A program made the translations under genes and the position numbers. From positions 1 through 34,382 of the forward strand of contig CAZJDM010000030.1 of the NCBI GenBank assembly GCA_964544765.1: a DNA stretch of 34,382 bases, written 5' to 3'. The DNA is from CAZJDM01 sp964544765. GTDB lineage: Bacteria > Bdellovibrionota_B > Oligoflexia > CAYFLR01. Below are positions 16,381 to 24,377 of this stretch, piece by piece; position 1 is the stretch's first letter; each line of letters opens with the position of its first letter. The notes below the pieces were generated by a model. That model did no database searches. It was not told where the DNA came from and saw only the letters and a list, made by a program, of their open reading frames with translations.

Positions 16381-17388
16381 ATGGCTATAGTTGTTGATGC
16401 AATGGGAGCCGAAAAGGGGGTGTACATCAGCGTAAGAGGTGGTTTGGAAGCTCTTCGTTTTATTAAGGATGATATTGTTTTTGTGGGAGACGTAAGAAAA
16501 ATCAACTTAATTTTAGAACGTCATGCTAAAGGTAGTGATGCTTCTAGAATTATTGTTATGGAATCTACAGATGTTATTACTATGCAGGATAAGCCAAAAG
16601 AATCTTTGAAGAAGAAAAATTCTTCTTTAGCTTTAGCGATGAAGTATGTTGCAGAGGACAAAGGATCTGCTTTTGTTAGTGCTGGCAACACAGGAGCCAT
16701 ACTGGCTTATTCTATGTTCACTCTTGGTCGTTTAAAAGGTGTTGGTCGTCCATGCATAGCTTGTGCTATCCCCACTTCTTCGGGGGGTAAGGTTATATTA
16801 GGAGATGCCGGAGCAAACGTTAGTTCGCGCCCCACCCATTTAGCTCAATTTGCTATAATGACTGAGATTTTTGCTAAATACGTCTATTCAATGAAAGCTC
16901 CTAATATTTCATTGATCTCAAATGGGAGTGAAAAAATAAAAGGAACTGATGAGACTCAAAAAGCTTATAGAATATTAGAGTCCTTACCCGATATTAATTT
17001 TAAAGGATATATTGAAGGAACTGGCATGTTAGGGGGAAAAATTGATATTGCTGTCTGTGATGGATTTATTGGTAATATCATTTTAAAAACTATCGAAGGT
17101 GTGGCAGCTACTCTTGGTATGATGACAAAAGAAGCTATGAGATCGAAATTCTTATACTCTGCTGGAGGTTTTTTAGCTAAAGGAGCCTTAAAAACTGTAA
17201 AAAATAAAGTTGATTACTCGGAATTTGGTGGGGCTCCTTTCTTAGGAGTTAAGGGTACTGTATTTGTATGTCATGGTGGATCGAACGTTAATGCATTGAA
17301 AAACGGTATTATTAAGGCGTCTTCTTTTTTAAGGAGCAATGCTAATGATGAGATTGAACAAAGAATAAAAGAATATAATTTGAATTAG
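16381..17388 (+). CDS. plsX: Acyl-ACP:phosphate acyltransferase PlsX
   Basis: PlsX converts acyl-ACP and phosphate to acyl-phosphate, the donor for glycerol-3-phosphate acylation in phospholipid synthesis. The protein begins AIVVDAMGAEKG and shows VSAGNTGAILAYS near residue 97, GDAGANVSSRP, ISNGSEKIKGT and CDGFIGNIILKTIEG, all family signatures. The length of 335 is normal. The ATG at 16381 has GGAGG five bases upstream; an in-frame TTG at 16369 overlaps that site and is rejected. It heads plsX-fabD-fabG-acpP-fabF. Confidence 0.95.
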   Translation: MAIVVDAMGAEKGVYISVRGGLEALRFIKDDIVFVGDVRKINLILERHAKGSDASRIIVMESTDVITMQDKPKESLKKKNSSLALAMKYVAEDKGSAFVSAGNTGAILAYSMFTLGRLKGVGRPCIACAIPTSSGGKVILGDAGANVSSRPTHLAQFAIMTEIFAKYVYSMKAPNISLISNGSEKIKGTDETQKAYRILESLPDINFKGYIEGTGMLGGKIDIAVCDGFIGNIILKTIEGVAATLGMMTKEAMRSKFLYSAGGFLAKGALKTVKNKVDYSEFGGAPFLGVKGTVFVCHGGSNVNALKNGIIKASSFLRSNANDEIEQRIKEYNLN

Positions 17389-17402
17389 ATTGAAGTTTTA
17401 AG

Positions 17403-17433
17403 TAAAGTAACAAAGTTGATTACTTTAACTTTG
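17403..17433 (+). promoter_or_regulatory. Interleaved inverted repeats between plsX and fabD
   Basis: TAAAGTAA (17403-17410) pairs with TTACTTTA (17420-17427), and CAAAGTT (17411-17417) pairs with AACTTTG (17427-17433). The order A, B, A', B' is that of an H-type pseudoknot or of two mutually exclusive hairpins; A' and B' share one base. The outer pair could also be a protein operator. It fills most of the gap where fabH lies in many genomes. Confidence 0.4.
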
Positions 17434-17460
17434 TAAGGTGGAATATCCTGGAGATTTTTG

Positions 17461-18396
17461 ATGAAAAATTATGCTTTTTTATTTCCAGGTCAAGGTTCTC
17501 AATTTATTGGAATGGGTAGGTCTCTATATAATGAATTTAGCATTATAAGGGAGTGCTTTACCCAAGCATCAGATATACTCCATTTAGATATGGCCAAGTT
17601 ATGCTTTGATTTGTCGATGGAGAATCTTACTAAAACAGAAAATGCTCAACCAGCTTTATTAACCTGTAGTTATTCATTTTATCGTCTTTTACAAACTGAA
17701 GTAGAAGTTGAACCAATCTTTGTAGCTGGTCATAGTTTGGGAGAATGGTCGGCTTTAGTTTGTGCTGGCGCAATTTCTTTTGCTAAAGGAATTTATCTTG
17801 TCCGAAGACGCGGAGAATTAATGAGTTCATCAAGCGGTAATAAAAAAGGAATTATGGCTGCTGTTATTGGTCTGAAAAAAGATGAGGTAGAAAAATTGTG
17901 CCTAGATATCACTAAAACGATAGGCTATGTATCTCCAGCAAATTACAATTCAAAGGATCAAGTTGTCATCGCAGGCGATGAGATAGCTGTATTAGAGGCT
18001 GTTAAGGAAATTAATGAGAAGTTGAACAAAAGGGCCATTCTTTTAAAAGTCAGCGCTGCTTTTCATACGGAGCATATGACCAAGGCTAAAGAAGGTTTAG
18101 AAAATGAAATGGTATCTGTAGACATTGGAAGCTTGTTATATCCAATTGTTGCCAATATTGACGCCAAGGTTTATCAAGTAGATGAATACAACAAGGATAA
18201 TTTGATTGATCAAATTATTAAACCGGTTTTATGGGATCAAACGTTAAATGTACTTCAAAAAAATGGAGTTGAATCCTATATTGAAGTGGGTCCAAAATCG
18301 GTGTTGTCAAAACTGGCTAGTAGGTTTGATCCTGAGGCTAAGGTAATATCTTATAATGATATTAATTCATTTAAAGATTGTATTAAAAATCTGTAA
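17461..18396 (+). CDS. fabD: Malonyl-CoA:ACP transacylase FabD
   Basis: FabD loads malonyl groups onto acyl carrier protein for fatty acid elongation. The catalytic serine is Ser92 in GHSLGEWSAL, where E. coli has Tyr in place of Trp, and the paired His202 is in AFHTEHM. The N terminus FLFPGQGSQFIGMG (7-20) forms the oxyanion region. The length is 311 residues from the ATG at 17461, which has GGAG seven bases upstream. The TTG immediately before this ATG is not used in this call. It lies 72 bases after plsX. Confidence 0.96.
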   Translation: MKNYAFLFPGQGSQFIGMGRSLYNEFSIIRECFTQASDILHLDMAKLCFDLSMENLTKTENAQPALLTCSYSFYRLLQTEVEVEPIFVAGHSLGEWSALVCAGAISFAKGIYLVRRRGELMSSSSGNKKGIMAAVIGLKKDEVEKLCLDITKTIGYVSPANYNSKDQVVIAGDEIAVLEAVKEINEKLNKRAILLKVSAAFHTEHMTKAKEGLENEMVSVDIGSLLYPIVANIDAKVYQVDEYNKDNLIDQIIKPVLWDQTLNVLQKNGVESYIEVGPKSVLSKLASRFDPEAKVISYNDINSFKDCIKNL

Positions 18397-18466
18397 CTAA
18401 ATGATGAGATGTTAAATCGTTGAACTACATGAAATTAGAATTTTAGAAACTTAAACGGAGAGAAAC

Positions 18467-19231
18467 ATGTTAAATAGTGATTATGCGCTTAATTTGGAAA
18501 AGAAAATTGTATTAGTTACTGGTGGATCAAGGGGAATTGGCAAGCAGATATCTTTACAACTAGCTTTAGCCGGAGCCAAGGTTTATGTTAATTATGTAAG
18601 TTCGGAGGAAAAAGCAATTTCCTGCTGCAAAGAGATAGAAAGTGGAGGGGGAAACGCGGAGGCAATTCAGTTTAATGTTGCTGATAAAAATCAGGTCGAC
18701 ATTGCTATAAGTAATATTATTAAGAAAGAAGGATGTTTGGATATTCTGGTAAATAATGCGGGTATTTCCATTGATGGGTTATCAGTCCGATGTAAAAAAG
18801 AAGATTGGGATAGAGTTATTAATACTAATTTAACGGGAACCTTCAATTGTTCAAGTAAGGCAGCATTATTTATGATGAAAAATCGGTCGGGAAGAATTAT
18901 AAATATTACAAGTGTTGTTGGTCAAATGGGAAATGCGGGGCAGGCTGCATATGCTTCTTCCAAGGCGGGAATTATTGGATTGACTAAATCAATGGCCAAA
19001 GAATTTGCTTCTCGGGGGATAACAGTTAATGCGGTAGCTCCAGGGTTCATTGAAACAGAGATGACAGACGATTTATCTGAAAAACGAAGACAAATTTATT
19101 TAGATTCAATTCCTGTAGGACGATTTGGTAAAAAAGAAGAAGTTGCTTTAGCTGTTCAATATTTGTGTTCTGATTTAGCGGGATTTATCACGGGTCAGAT
19201 TTTGGGAGTAAACGGCGGAATGTATGTATAA
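18467..19231 (+). CDS. fabG: 3-oxoacyl-ACP reductase FabG
   Basis: FabG performs the NADPH-dependent reduction of beta-ketoacyl-ACP. The short-chain dehydrogenase motifs are complete: the cofactor loop TGGSRGIG (18-25), NNAG (96-99), and the catalytic set Asn121, Ser149, Tyr162 and Lys166 (AYASSKAG). The C terminus FITGQILGVNGGMYV is typical of the family. The protein has 254 residues. GGAGAG precedes the ATG by six bases. Its position between fabD and acpP supports the fatty acid synthesis role over other dehydrogenases of this family. Confidence 0.95.
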   Translation: MLNSDYALNLEKKIVLVTGGSRGIGKQISLQLALAGAKVYVNYVSSEEKAISCCKEIESGGGNAEAIQFNVADKNQVDIAISNIIKKEGCLDILVNNAGISIDGLSVRCKKEDWDRVINTNLTGTFNCSSKAALFMMKNRSGRIINITSVVGQMGNAGQAAYASSKAGIIGLTKSMAKEFASRGITVNAVAPGFIETEMTDDLSEKRRQIYLDSIPVGRFGKKEEVALAVQYLCSDLAGFITGQILGVNGGMYV

Positions 19232-19287
19232 CAATTCAACACTTTACGTTAATGCTTGTTATTGATAATTTTTTATTATAAAGAGAA

Positions 19288-19307
19288 TTGATAAAAGTTG
19301 ATAAAAG
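19288..19307 (+). repeat. Tandem 10-base repeat in the fabG-acpP gap
   Basis: TTGATAAAAG occurs twice without a gap in the 125-base fabG-acpP interval, 50 bases before acpP. It may be a slippage product, a regulator site or part of an acpP promoter (TTGATA as -35); no convincing -10 follows at 17 bases. Confidence 0.35.
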
Positions 19308-19356
19308 GGAATGTATTTTTCGTATTTGTTATATAGTTATGTAAGGAGGTTATGAA

Positions 19357-19587
19357 ATGACTTCAGTTGAAGATCGTGTAAAGAAGATAGTTGTAAAACA
19401 ACTTGGTGTTGAGGACACGCAGGTAAAAGGCGAGGCAAAATTTATTGAAGATTTGGGTGCTGATTCTCTCGATATTGTAGAATTAGTGATGGCAATGGAA
19501 GATGAGTTTGAAGTAAGTATTCCTGAGGATCAGGCTGAAAAATTGATGACAGTTAATGACGCGGTTACTTATGTTGCACAATTATAA
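19357..19587 (+). CDS. acpP: Acyl carrier protein
   Basis: This 76-residue acidic four-helix protein carries growing acyl chains on a phosphopantetheine arm. The attachment site is Ser37 in LGADSLDIVELVMAMEDEF. The family length and charge pattern are exact. AAGGAGG precedes the ATG. The gene has a 125-base upstream gap that may hold its own promoter, in line with its usual high expression. It lies between fabG and fabF in the standard order. Confidence 0.97.
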   Translation: MTSVEDRVKKIVVKQLGVEDTQVKGEAKFIEDLGADSLDIVELVMAMEDEFEVSIPEDQAEKLMTVNDAVTYVAQL

Positions 19588-19613
19588 TTTTGCCAATTAA
19601 ATAGGGAGGTATT

Positions 19614-20852
19614 TTGAGAAGGGTAGTTGTTACAGGGATTGGAACTGTTAACCCGATTGGCAATAATGTTGTTGATAGTTGGAATTCAGCTTTAAAAGGA
19701 ATAAGTGGAATAGAACTAATTACTAGGTTTGACACCGGTAGTTCGGCCTGCAAAATAGCTGGTGAAGTGAAGAACTTTGATCCTGGTACCATAATTGAGT
19801 ACAAGGAATTAAAAAAGATGCAGCTATTTATTAAGTATGGTTTGGTTGCAGCTGTTGAAGCGGTTGATCAATCTGGTATTGTTGTAACCGAAGAAAATTG
19901 CCAACGGATGGGAGTTTGTTTAGGGGTTGGAATAGGGGGAATAGATCATATAGAAGAGGCAGCTCTTTTATGTAAAGAGAGAGGTCCTAAAAGACTATCC
20001 CCGTTTTATATTCCTTCTATTGTTTGTAATCTTGCGCCTGGCCATATATCAATTCGTTATGGTTTTAAAGGCTCTAATTTTTCAATAGCTTCAGCGTGTG
20101 CTAGTGGAACTCATGCGATAGGAGAATCATTTAAGATGATTCAAAGAGGACAGGCTGATGTAATGGTTACGGGAGGAACGGAATCAACAATTTCAACGAC
20201 CAGCCTAGCGGGTTTTACAAACATGAAAGCGTTATCAACCCGTAATTATGATCCAAAGGCAGCTTCCAGGCCCTTTGATAAGGATCGTGATGGATTTGTT
20301 ATGTCAGAAGGGGCGGGAATAATTGTTTTAGAAGAATTGGAGCATGCTAAAGCTAGAAAATCCAATATACTAGCGGAGTTGTGCGGTTACGGGACTTGTA
20401 GTGATGCTTTTCATATTACAAAGCCAGCTCCAGAAGGTGAGACGTTTGAGACCTGTATGAGATTGGCTTTAGAGGATGCGGGAGTTAATGCATCTGATAT
20501 TGACTATATAAACGCTCATGGTACATCGACTCATTTTAATGATTTAAATGAAACTTTAGCTATTAAAAGGCTATTTAAAGAAGAGGCATATAAAATAGCA
20601 ATAAGTTCTACCAAGTCAATGACCGGTCATTTATTGGGGGCAGCTGGCGGTGTTGAAGGTGTTTTTGCGATACAATCCATTTTAGATTCAATTATTCCAC
20701 CTACCATAAATTATGAAACTCCTGATGAAGGACTGGATCTGGACTATACCCCAAATGAAGCAAGACCAAGGCAAATTAAATATGCTTTGAGTAATTCATT
20801 CGGCTTTGGTGGTACAAATAGTACAATTATTTTAAGTCGTTATGTCGATTAA
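19614..20852 (+). CDS. fabF: 3-oxoacyl-ACP synthase II FabF
   Basis: FabF condenses malonyl-ACP with acyl-ACP during elongation. The Cys-His-His triad is intact: Cys162 in ASACASGTHAIG, His301 in NAHGTSTHFND and His338 in TKSMTGHLLGAAGG. The C terminus SFGFGGTNSTII is typical. The length of 412 is normal. The start is a TTG with GGGAGG about five bases upstream, and the first residues RRVVVTGIGTVNPIG match the family. With FabH missing from the cluster, FabF and any FabB are the only condensing enzymes that could be coded nearby. Confidence 0.96.
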   Translation: MRRVVVTGIGTVNPIGNNVVDSWNSALKGISGIELITRFDTGSSACKIAGEVKNFDPGTIIEYKELKKMQLFIKYGLVAAVEAVDQSGIVVTEENCQRMGVCLGVGIGGIDHIEEAALLCKERGPKRLSPFYIPSIVCNLAPGHISIRYGFKGSNFSIASACASGTHAIGESFKMIQRGQADVMVTGGTESTISTTSLAGFTNMKALSTRNYDPKAASRPFDKDRDGFVMSEGAGIIVLEELEHAKARKSNILAELCGYGTCSDAFHITKPAPEGETFETCMRLALEDAGVNASDIDYINAHGTSTHFNDLNETLAIKRLFKEEAYKIAISSTKSMTGHLLGAAGGVEGVFAIQSILDSIIPPTINYETPDEGLDLDYTPNEARPRQIKYALSNSFGFGGTNSTIILSRYVD

Positions 20853-20859
20853 AAAAATA

Positions 20860-20909
20860 TTTAGATCGCGCTGAAAAAGCCCTAGTTCAAGGCGGTAACG
20901 AGATCTAAA
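20860..20909 (+). other. Stem-loop after fabF with protein-like short frame
   Basis: TTTAGATC (20860-20867) pairs with GATCTAAA (20902-20909), with one mismatch and two further pairs inside. GCC/GGC (20879-20881 and 20891-20893) can close an inner loop. There is no T-tract, so it is not a clear terminator. One frame across it reads YLDRAEKALVQGGNEI and then stops, which looks protein-like, but no start codon is found and the stretch is too short to call a gene relic. Confidence 0.35.
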
Positions 20910-20957
20910 AAGTGCAGGGTGTTTCTACTAAGAAATACAAGATTAAGGAGATTTGTT

Positions 20958-21413
20958 TTGAAAATAGGTATCGCTTCGGACCATGCAGCAACACATTTAA
21001 AAGAAAGAATCCGTCTGTATTTAGAGGATCATGGTTATACAATTGAAGATTATGGCCCAGAAGTAACCAACAATAAGTCAGTTGACTACCCTGATTTTGC
21101 ATCAAAAGCTCTATCACCTCTATTAGAAGGAAAGCTTGATAGGGTAATATTAATGTGTGGTACTGGGATTGGTATGAGTATTTCCGCTAATAGATTTATA
21201 GGAATAAGAGCGGCTCTAGTTACTGATGAATTTATGGCTCGATCCAGTAGGGAACATAATGATGCTAATGTTTTAGTACTTGGAGCTAGGACCATTAACC
21301 ATGATCGAGCTTTAGATTACCTTGATATATGGTTAAAGACCGAGTATGAAGGGGGGCGTCATCAAAAAAGGCTGGATAAAATAGATTATTTTGCTAAGAA
21401 TATACAAATATAA
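20958..21413 (+). CDS. rpiB: Ribose-5-phosphate isomerase B
   Basis: RpiB interconverts ribose-5-phosphate and ribulose-5-phosphate in the pentose phosphate pathway. Motifs are MKIGIASDHAA at the start, the active-site Cys67 in LMCGTGIGMSISANR, and REHNDANVLVLGAR with His100. The length is 151 residues. I chose the TTG at 20958, with AAGGAG seven bases upstream, because it gives the canonical N terminus. An upstream ATG at 20919 adds 13 unrelated residues. rpiB-glyA-nrdR-nusB is a common neighbourhood. Confidence 0.95.
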   Translation: MKIGIASDHAATHLKERIRLYLEDHGYTIEDYGPEVTNNKSVDYPDFASKALSPLLEGKLDRVILMCGTGIGMSISANRFIGIRAALVTDEFMARSSREHNDANVLVLGARTINHDRALDYLDIWLKTEYEGGRHQKRLDKIDYFAKNIQI

Positions 21414-21472
21414 TGCGGTGTGCGAAACCCATACATTGTGTATAGAAATTTTTATATTTTTTGGAGAGAGCT

Positions 21473-22720
21473 ATGCCTTTGAACAATAGTTTAGAGCAAA
21501 TCGATAAAGAAGTCTTCTCAGCTATCGAGGATGAGAAAAAGCGCTTGAACTTAGGTATTGAATTAATTGCCTCTGAAAATGTTGTGAGTAATGCTGTATT
21601 AGAAGCCATGGGGTCGGTTTTTACTAATAAATATGCTGAAGGTTATCCCGGTAGGCGTTATTATGGTGGGTGTGAGTATGTTGATGTTGTAGAAAATCTA
21701 GCCATTGAAAGAGCAAAAGAACTTTTTAAGGCTGAGCATGTAAATGTTCAACCTCATTCGGGTGCTCAAGCCAATCAGGCAGTTTACTTAGCTGTTCTTA
21801 AACCAGGAGATCGAATCTTAGGAATGGATCTTAGTCATGGTGGACATCTGACACATGGTTCAAAGGTTTCTTCTTCGGGTAAATTGTATGATCCTTATTT
21901 TTATCAAGTTTCAAAGGAAAATGAACAAATTGATTACGATGAGGTTAGAAAAATTGCCAAAGAAATTCAACCCAAGTTAATTATAGCTGGTGCCAGCGCC
22001 TATCCACGCTTTATAGATTTTGGTTTGTTTCGTAATATTGCCGATGAAGTTGGATCTTTGTTAATGGTTGATATGGCGCATATTGCAGGATTAGTTGCTG
22101 CTGGTGTGCATCCATCCCCTGTTCCTCATGCACATTTCGTAACGACTACAACTCATAAAACCCTAAGGGGTCCACGAGGTGGAATGATTTTAACCACTAA
22201 TGAATTTGCTAAGAAGATTAATAGTGCGGTTTTCCCTGGGACTCAAGGCGGGCCGCTTATGCATGTAATTGCGGGTAAAGCTGTTATGCTTAAAGAAGCT
22301 CTAAGTGATTCCTTTAAAGAGTATCAAAAACAGGTAGTGTTGAATGCCAGAGTTTTAGCTGATAGTTTATCTAACTATGGATTTAGATTGGTGTCAGGTG
22401 GTACGGACAATCATTTGGTCCTGCTTGATTTACGTAGTAAAGGGGTAACAGGGAAATTAGGAGAACAGGCGCTAGAAAGAGCAGAGATTACAGTTAATAA
22501 GAATATGATACCATTTGATCCCGAAAAACCAATGATAGCTAGCGGAATGAGATTGGGAACTCCCGCCGTAACTTCAAGAGGGTTTAAAGAGAAAGAAATG
22601 GAAGTAGTTGCTTCCATGATAAATAAGATTATTAATGAACCAGGAAATGAAATGGTTTGTAAAGAAGTTAATGAGCAGGTAAATAATCTTTGTAAAGAGT
22701 TTCCAAATCTTCAAAGATAA
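21473..22720 (+). CDS. glyA: Serine hydroxymethyltransferase
   Basis: GlyA interconverts serine and glycine using tetrahydrofolate, feeding one-carbon metabolism. The pyridoxal phosphate lysine is Lys229 in TTTTHKTLRGPRGG. Other hallmarks are ELIASENVVS (30-39), NKYAEGYPGRRYYGGCE (52-68), NVQPHSGAQAN and MVDMAHIAGLVAAG. The protein has 415 residues from the ATG at 21473, which follows GGAGAG. An in-frame TTG at 21461 overlaps this site and is rejected. Nothing is missing. Confidence 0.97.
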   Translation: MPLNNSLEQIDKEVFSAIEDEKKRLNLGIELIASENVVSNAVLEAMGSVFTNKYAEGYPGRRYYGGCEYVDVVENLAIERAKELFKAEHVNVQPHSGAQANQAVYLAVLKPGDRILGMDLSHGGHLTHGSKVSSSGKLYDPYFYQVSKENEQIDYDEVRKIAKEIQPKLIIAGASAYPRFIDFGLFRNIADEVGSLLMVDMAHIAGLVAAGVHPSPVPHAHFVTTTTHKTLRGPRGGMILTTNEFAKKINSAVFPGTQGGPLMHVIAGKAVMLKEALSDSFKEYQKQVVLNARVLADSLSNYGFRLVSGGTDNHLVLLDLRSKGVTGKLGEQALERAEITVNKNMIPFDPEKPMIASGMRLGTPAVTSRGFKEKEMEVVASMINKIINEPGNEMVCKEVNEQVNNLCKEFPNLQR

Positions 22721-22806
22721 TGCTATGAATAGGTAAAGCTATAAGTAGATTGTACTGTGAAAGTGCAAAATCGAAGGTAGTGAGAAAAAATGGCGTGAGG
22801 GATTTG

Positions 22807-23256
22807 ATGAAGTGTTCGGTGTGTGGTGAAGTAGATACCAAAGTACTGGATACAAGGTTGGCTAAAGAAGGGTCTGTTGTTCGTAGAAGGAGACAGTGTC
22901 CTCAATGTCTAGTGAGGTATACTACTTATGAAAAAACTGAAGAGCCACAGATATTTTTAGTTAAAAAGGACGGTCGTAGGGAATTATTTGATGATCAAAA
23001 ATTGCTAAAAAGCATTCAGATTGCCTGTCATAAAAGGAATATAAGCATAGATGTAATTGAAAAAATAGGAATGGAAATCAAAAAAAGTTTATTCGAATCT
23101 CATTATGGTGAAATAAAAAGTAAGAAAGTCGGAGAATTTGTAATGGATGCGTTAAGAGCATTAGATGAGGTTGCTTATGTTCGCTTTGCTTCAGTCTATA
23201 AGCGATTCCAGGATCCAGCTGAGTTTGTAACTGAACTACAAAATTTACAAGGTTAA
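22807..23256 (+). CDS. nrdR: Transcriptional repressor NrdR
   Basis: NrdR represses ribonucleotide reductase genes according to the ATP and dATP level. It has a zinc ribbon with Cys3, Cys6, Cys31 and Cys34 (MKCSVCG and RRRQCPQCLVRY) and an ATP-cone domain from about residue 48. The 149-residue length fits. The ATG at 22807 has GAGGG about five bases before it. An in-frame TTG at 22750 adds 19 residues not seen in the family. It is followed three bases later by nusB. Confidence 0.96.
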   Translation: MKCSVCGEVDTKVLDTRLAKEGSVVRRRRQCPQCLVRYTTYEKTEEPQIFLVKKDGRRELFDDQKLLKSIQIACHKRNISIDVIEKIGMEIKKSLFESHYGEIKSKKVGEFVMDALRALDEVAYVRFASVYKRFQDPAEFVTELQNLQG

Positions 23257-23259
23257 AAA

Positions 23260-23679
23260 ATGGGGGAAAGAAGGCTAATACGTGAAAATGTCGTACAATA
23301 TTTATTTCAGTGTGAAATGAATGTACAGCCTAATTTTTCTGAAAACGAATTAAAGTTGTTTTTTAAGACTTTTGAAGTGGGTTCCTCTTTACATGAGAGT
23401 ATAAGAGAGTATCTTATTGATATTTTAGATAATTTAAATCGTATAGATGAAGAGATAGTTAAGCAGTCGAAAAATTGGAAATTGGAAAGAATGTCTCGAG
23501 TGGACAGGGCTGTATTAAGGGTGGCTTTTTATGAATTACTATTTAAGCAAGATATCCCAGCAATTGTAATTATTAATGAAGCGGTTGAAATTGGTAAGAA
23601 ATTTGGTTCCGCTGGGTCCAGTTCATTCATAAATGGAATACTTGACAAAGCATCAAGGAGGATTCGTGAGGATGTGTAG
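23260..23679 (+). CDS. nusB: Transcription antitermination factor NusB
   Basis: NusB binds boxA RNA with ribosomal protein S10 and supports rRNA antitermination. The 139-residue all-helical protein shows RRLIRENVVQYLFQCEM at the start, then MSRVDRAVLRVAFYELLF and IPAIVIINEAVEIGKKFG. It ends with FINGILDKASR, all family marks. It begins three bases after nrdR and its end overlaps the next gene, so nrdR, nusB and the M17-like gene probably form one transcript. Confidence 0.95.
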   Translation: MGERRLIRENVVQYLFQCEMNVQPNFSENELKLFFKTFEVGSSLHESIREYLIDILDNLNRIDEEIVKQSKNWKLERMSRVDRAVLRVAFYELLFKQDIPAIVIINEAVEIGKKFGSAGSSSFINGILDKASRRIREDV

Positions 23680-24307
23680 TAATCAAGATTTATCAAATCA
23701 ATTTAAAGGTTCTTTGACAGATGATAATATAGTGAATATTCATCTTTGGGATACTGATATTGAGATCCTTGATTTGGATTTGGTAGTGGTAGGAATAAAT
23801 GGATTTAAAGAAAAAGCTTTATCCAGTATTCAGAAAAATAACATAATTTCCAGTGACTTAGAGACGTTAATTAGTAATTCATCAATCAAAGGTTCTTTAA
23901 ATGAGATCTCTTTGGCAAGTGATTCCAAATCAGGTTTTCGTTATATGCTGTTAGGATTAGGACAGGATTCTGAAAAAAACAGTACTGTTCATTGGGGGAA
24001 TTTATTTGCAAGGTTTAAAGATAAAGTAAAATCACTGGGTTTAAGAAATATGGGATTTAGTTTAGATAGCTTTTCTTCTTTCAATTTGACTGATACATCT
24101 ATGGACCTGGTAGTGGATTTAATTGAGATGTTAATTAAACTCGAAAATGAAAATAGAACAGATAAACACCACAAAACTATTAAGGAAAGTAACTATTATT
24201 TATTTCTAGATAGCAAAATTCATGGAATAATTCTTAAGCTTATGATAAGAAAGCTTCGTGATTATTACGAAGGAGCAAGAGACTTTCGTTTGGTCTTGAA
24301 TCATTGA
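23672..24307 (+). CDS. Stand-alone protein resembling the M17 aminopeptidase N-terminal domain
   Basis: The 211-residue product resembles the non-catalytic N-terminal macro-like domain of leucyl aminopeptidase (PepA, M17). It shows DLDLVVVGINGFKEKAL, a middle segment FRYMLLGLGQDSE where M17 proteins have a VLLVGLG motif, and alternating helices. The metal-binding catalytic domain is absent, and the gene ends with a normal stop codon before dxs. A GTG at 23666, with AGGAGG just upstream, is an equally good start. The frame overlaps the end of nusB. The function is unknown; it may be a DNA-binding or regulatory remnant of PepA. The family resemblance is moderate. Confidence 0.6.
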   Translation: MCSNQDLSNQFKGSLTDDNIVNIHLWDTDIEILDLDLVVVGINGFKEKALSSIQKNNIISSDLETLISNSSIKGSLNEISLASDSKSGFRYMLLGLGQDSEKNSTVHWGNLFARFKDKVKSLGLRNMGFSLDSFSSFNLTDTSMDLVVDLIEMLIKLENENRTDKHHKTIKESNYYLFLDSKIHGIILKLMIRKLRDYYEGARDFRLVLNH

Positions 24308-24333
24308 ATTTTAAATTGTCTTTCAATTCAATG
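24302..24333 (+). other. AT-rich hairpin between the M17-like gene and dxs
   Basis: CATTGAATT (24302-24310) pairs perfectly with AATTCAATG (24325-24333). The left arm contains the stop codon of the upstream gene. The stem is AT-rich and no T-tract follows, so termination is doubtful; it may separate or attenuate expression of dxs. Confidence 0.35.
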
Positions 24334-24377
24334 AAGTTATTATTTAATCAATTCTAATTGAAATGATTTATTGAGAA

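Noticed and set aside
20879..20912. Sequence resembling a tRNA D-arm (TAGTTCAAGGCGGTAAC)
   Set aside because: No acceptor stem partner, anticodon stem or T-loop (GTTCGAATC-like) follows within tRNA length.
3177..21425. Shared 9-mer GCGGTGTGC at 3177-3185 and near 21415-21423
   Set aside because: Only nine bases match and the flanks differ. The second copy has no paired arm, so a dispersed repeat is not supported.
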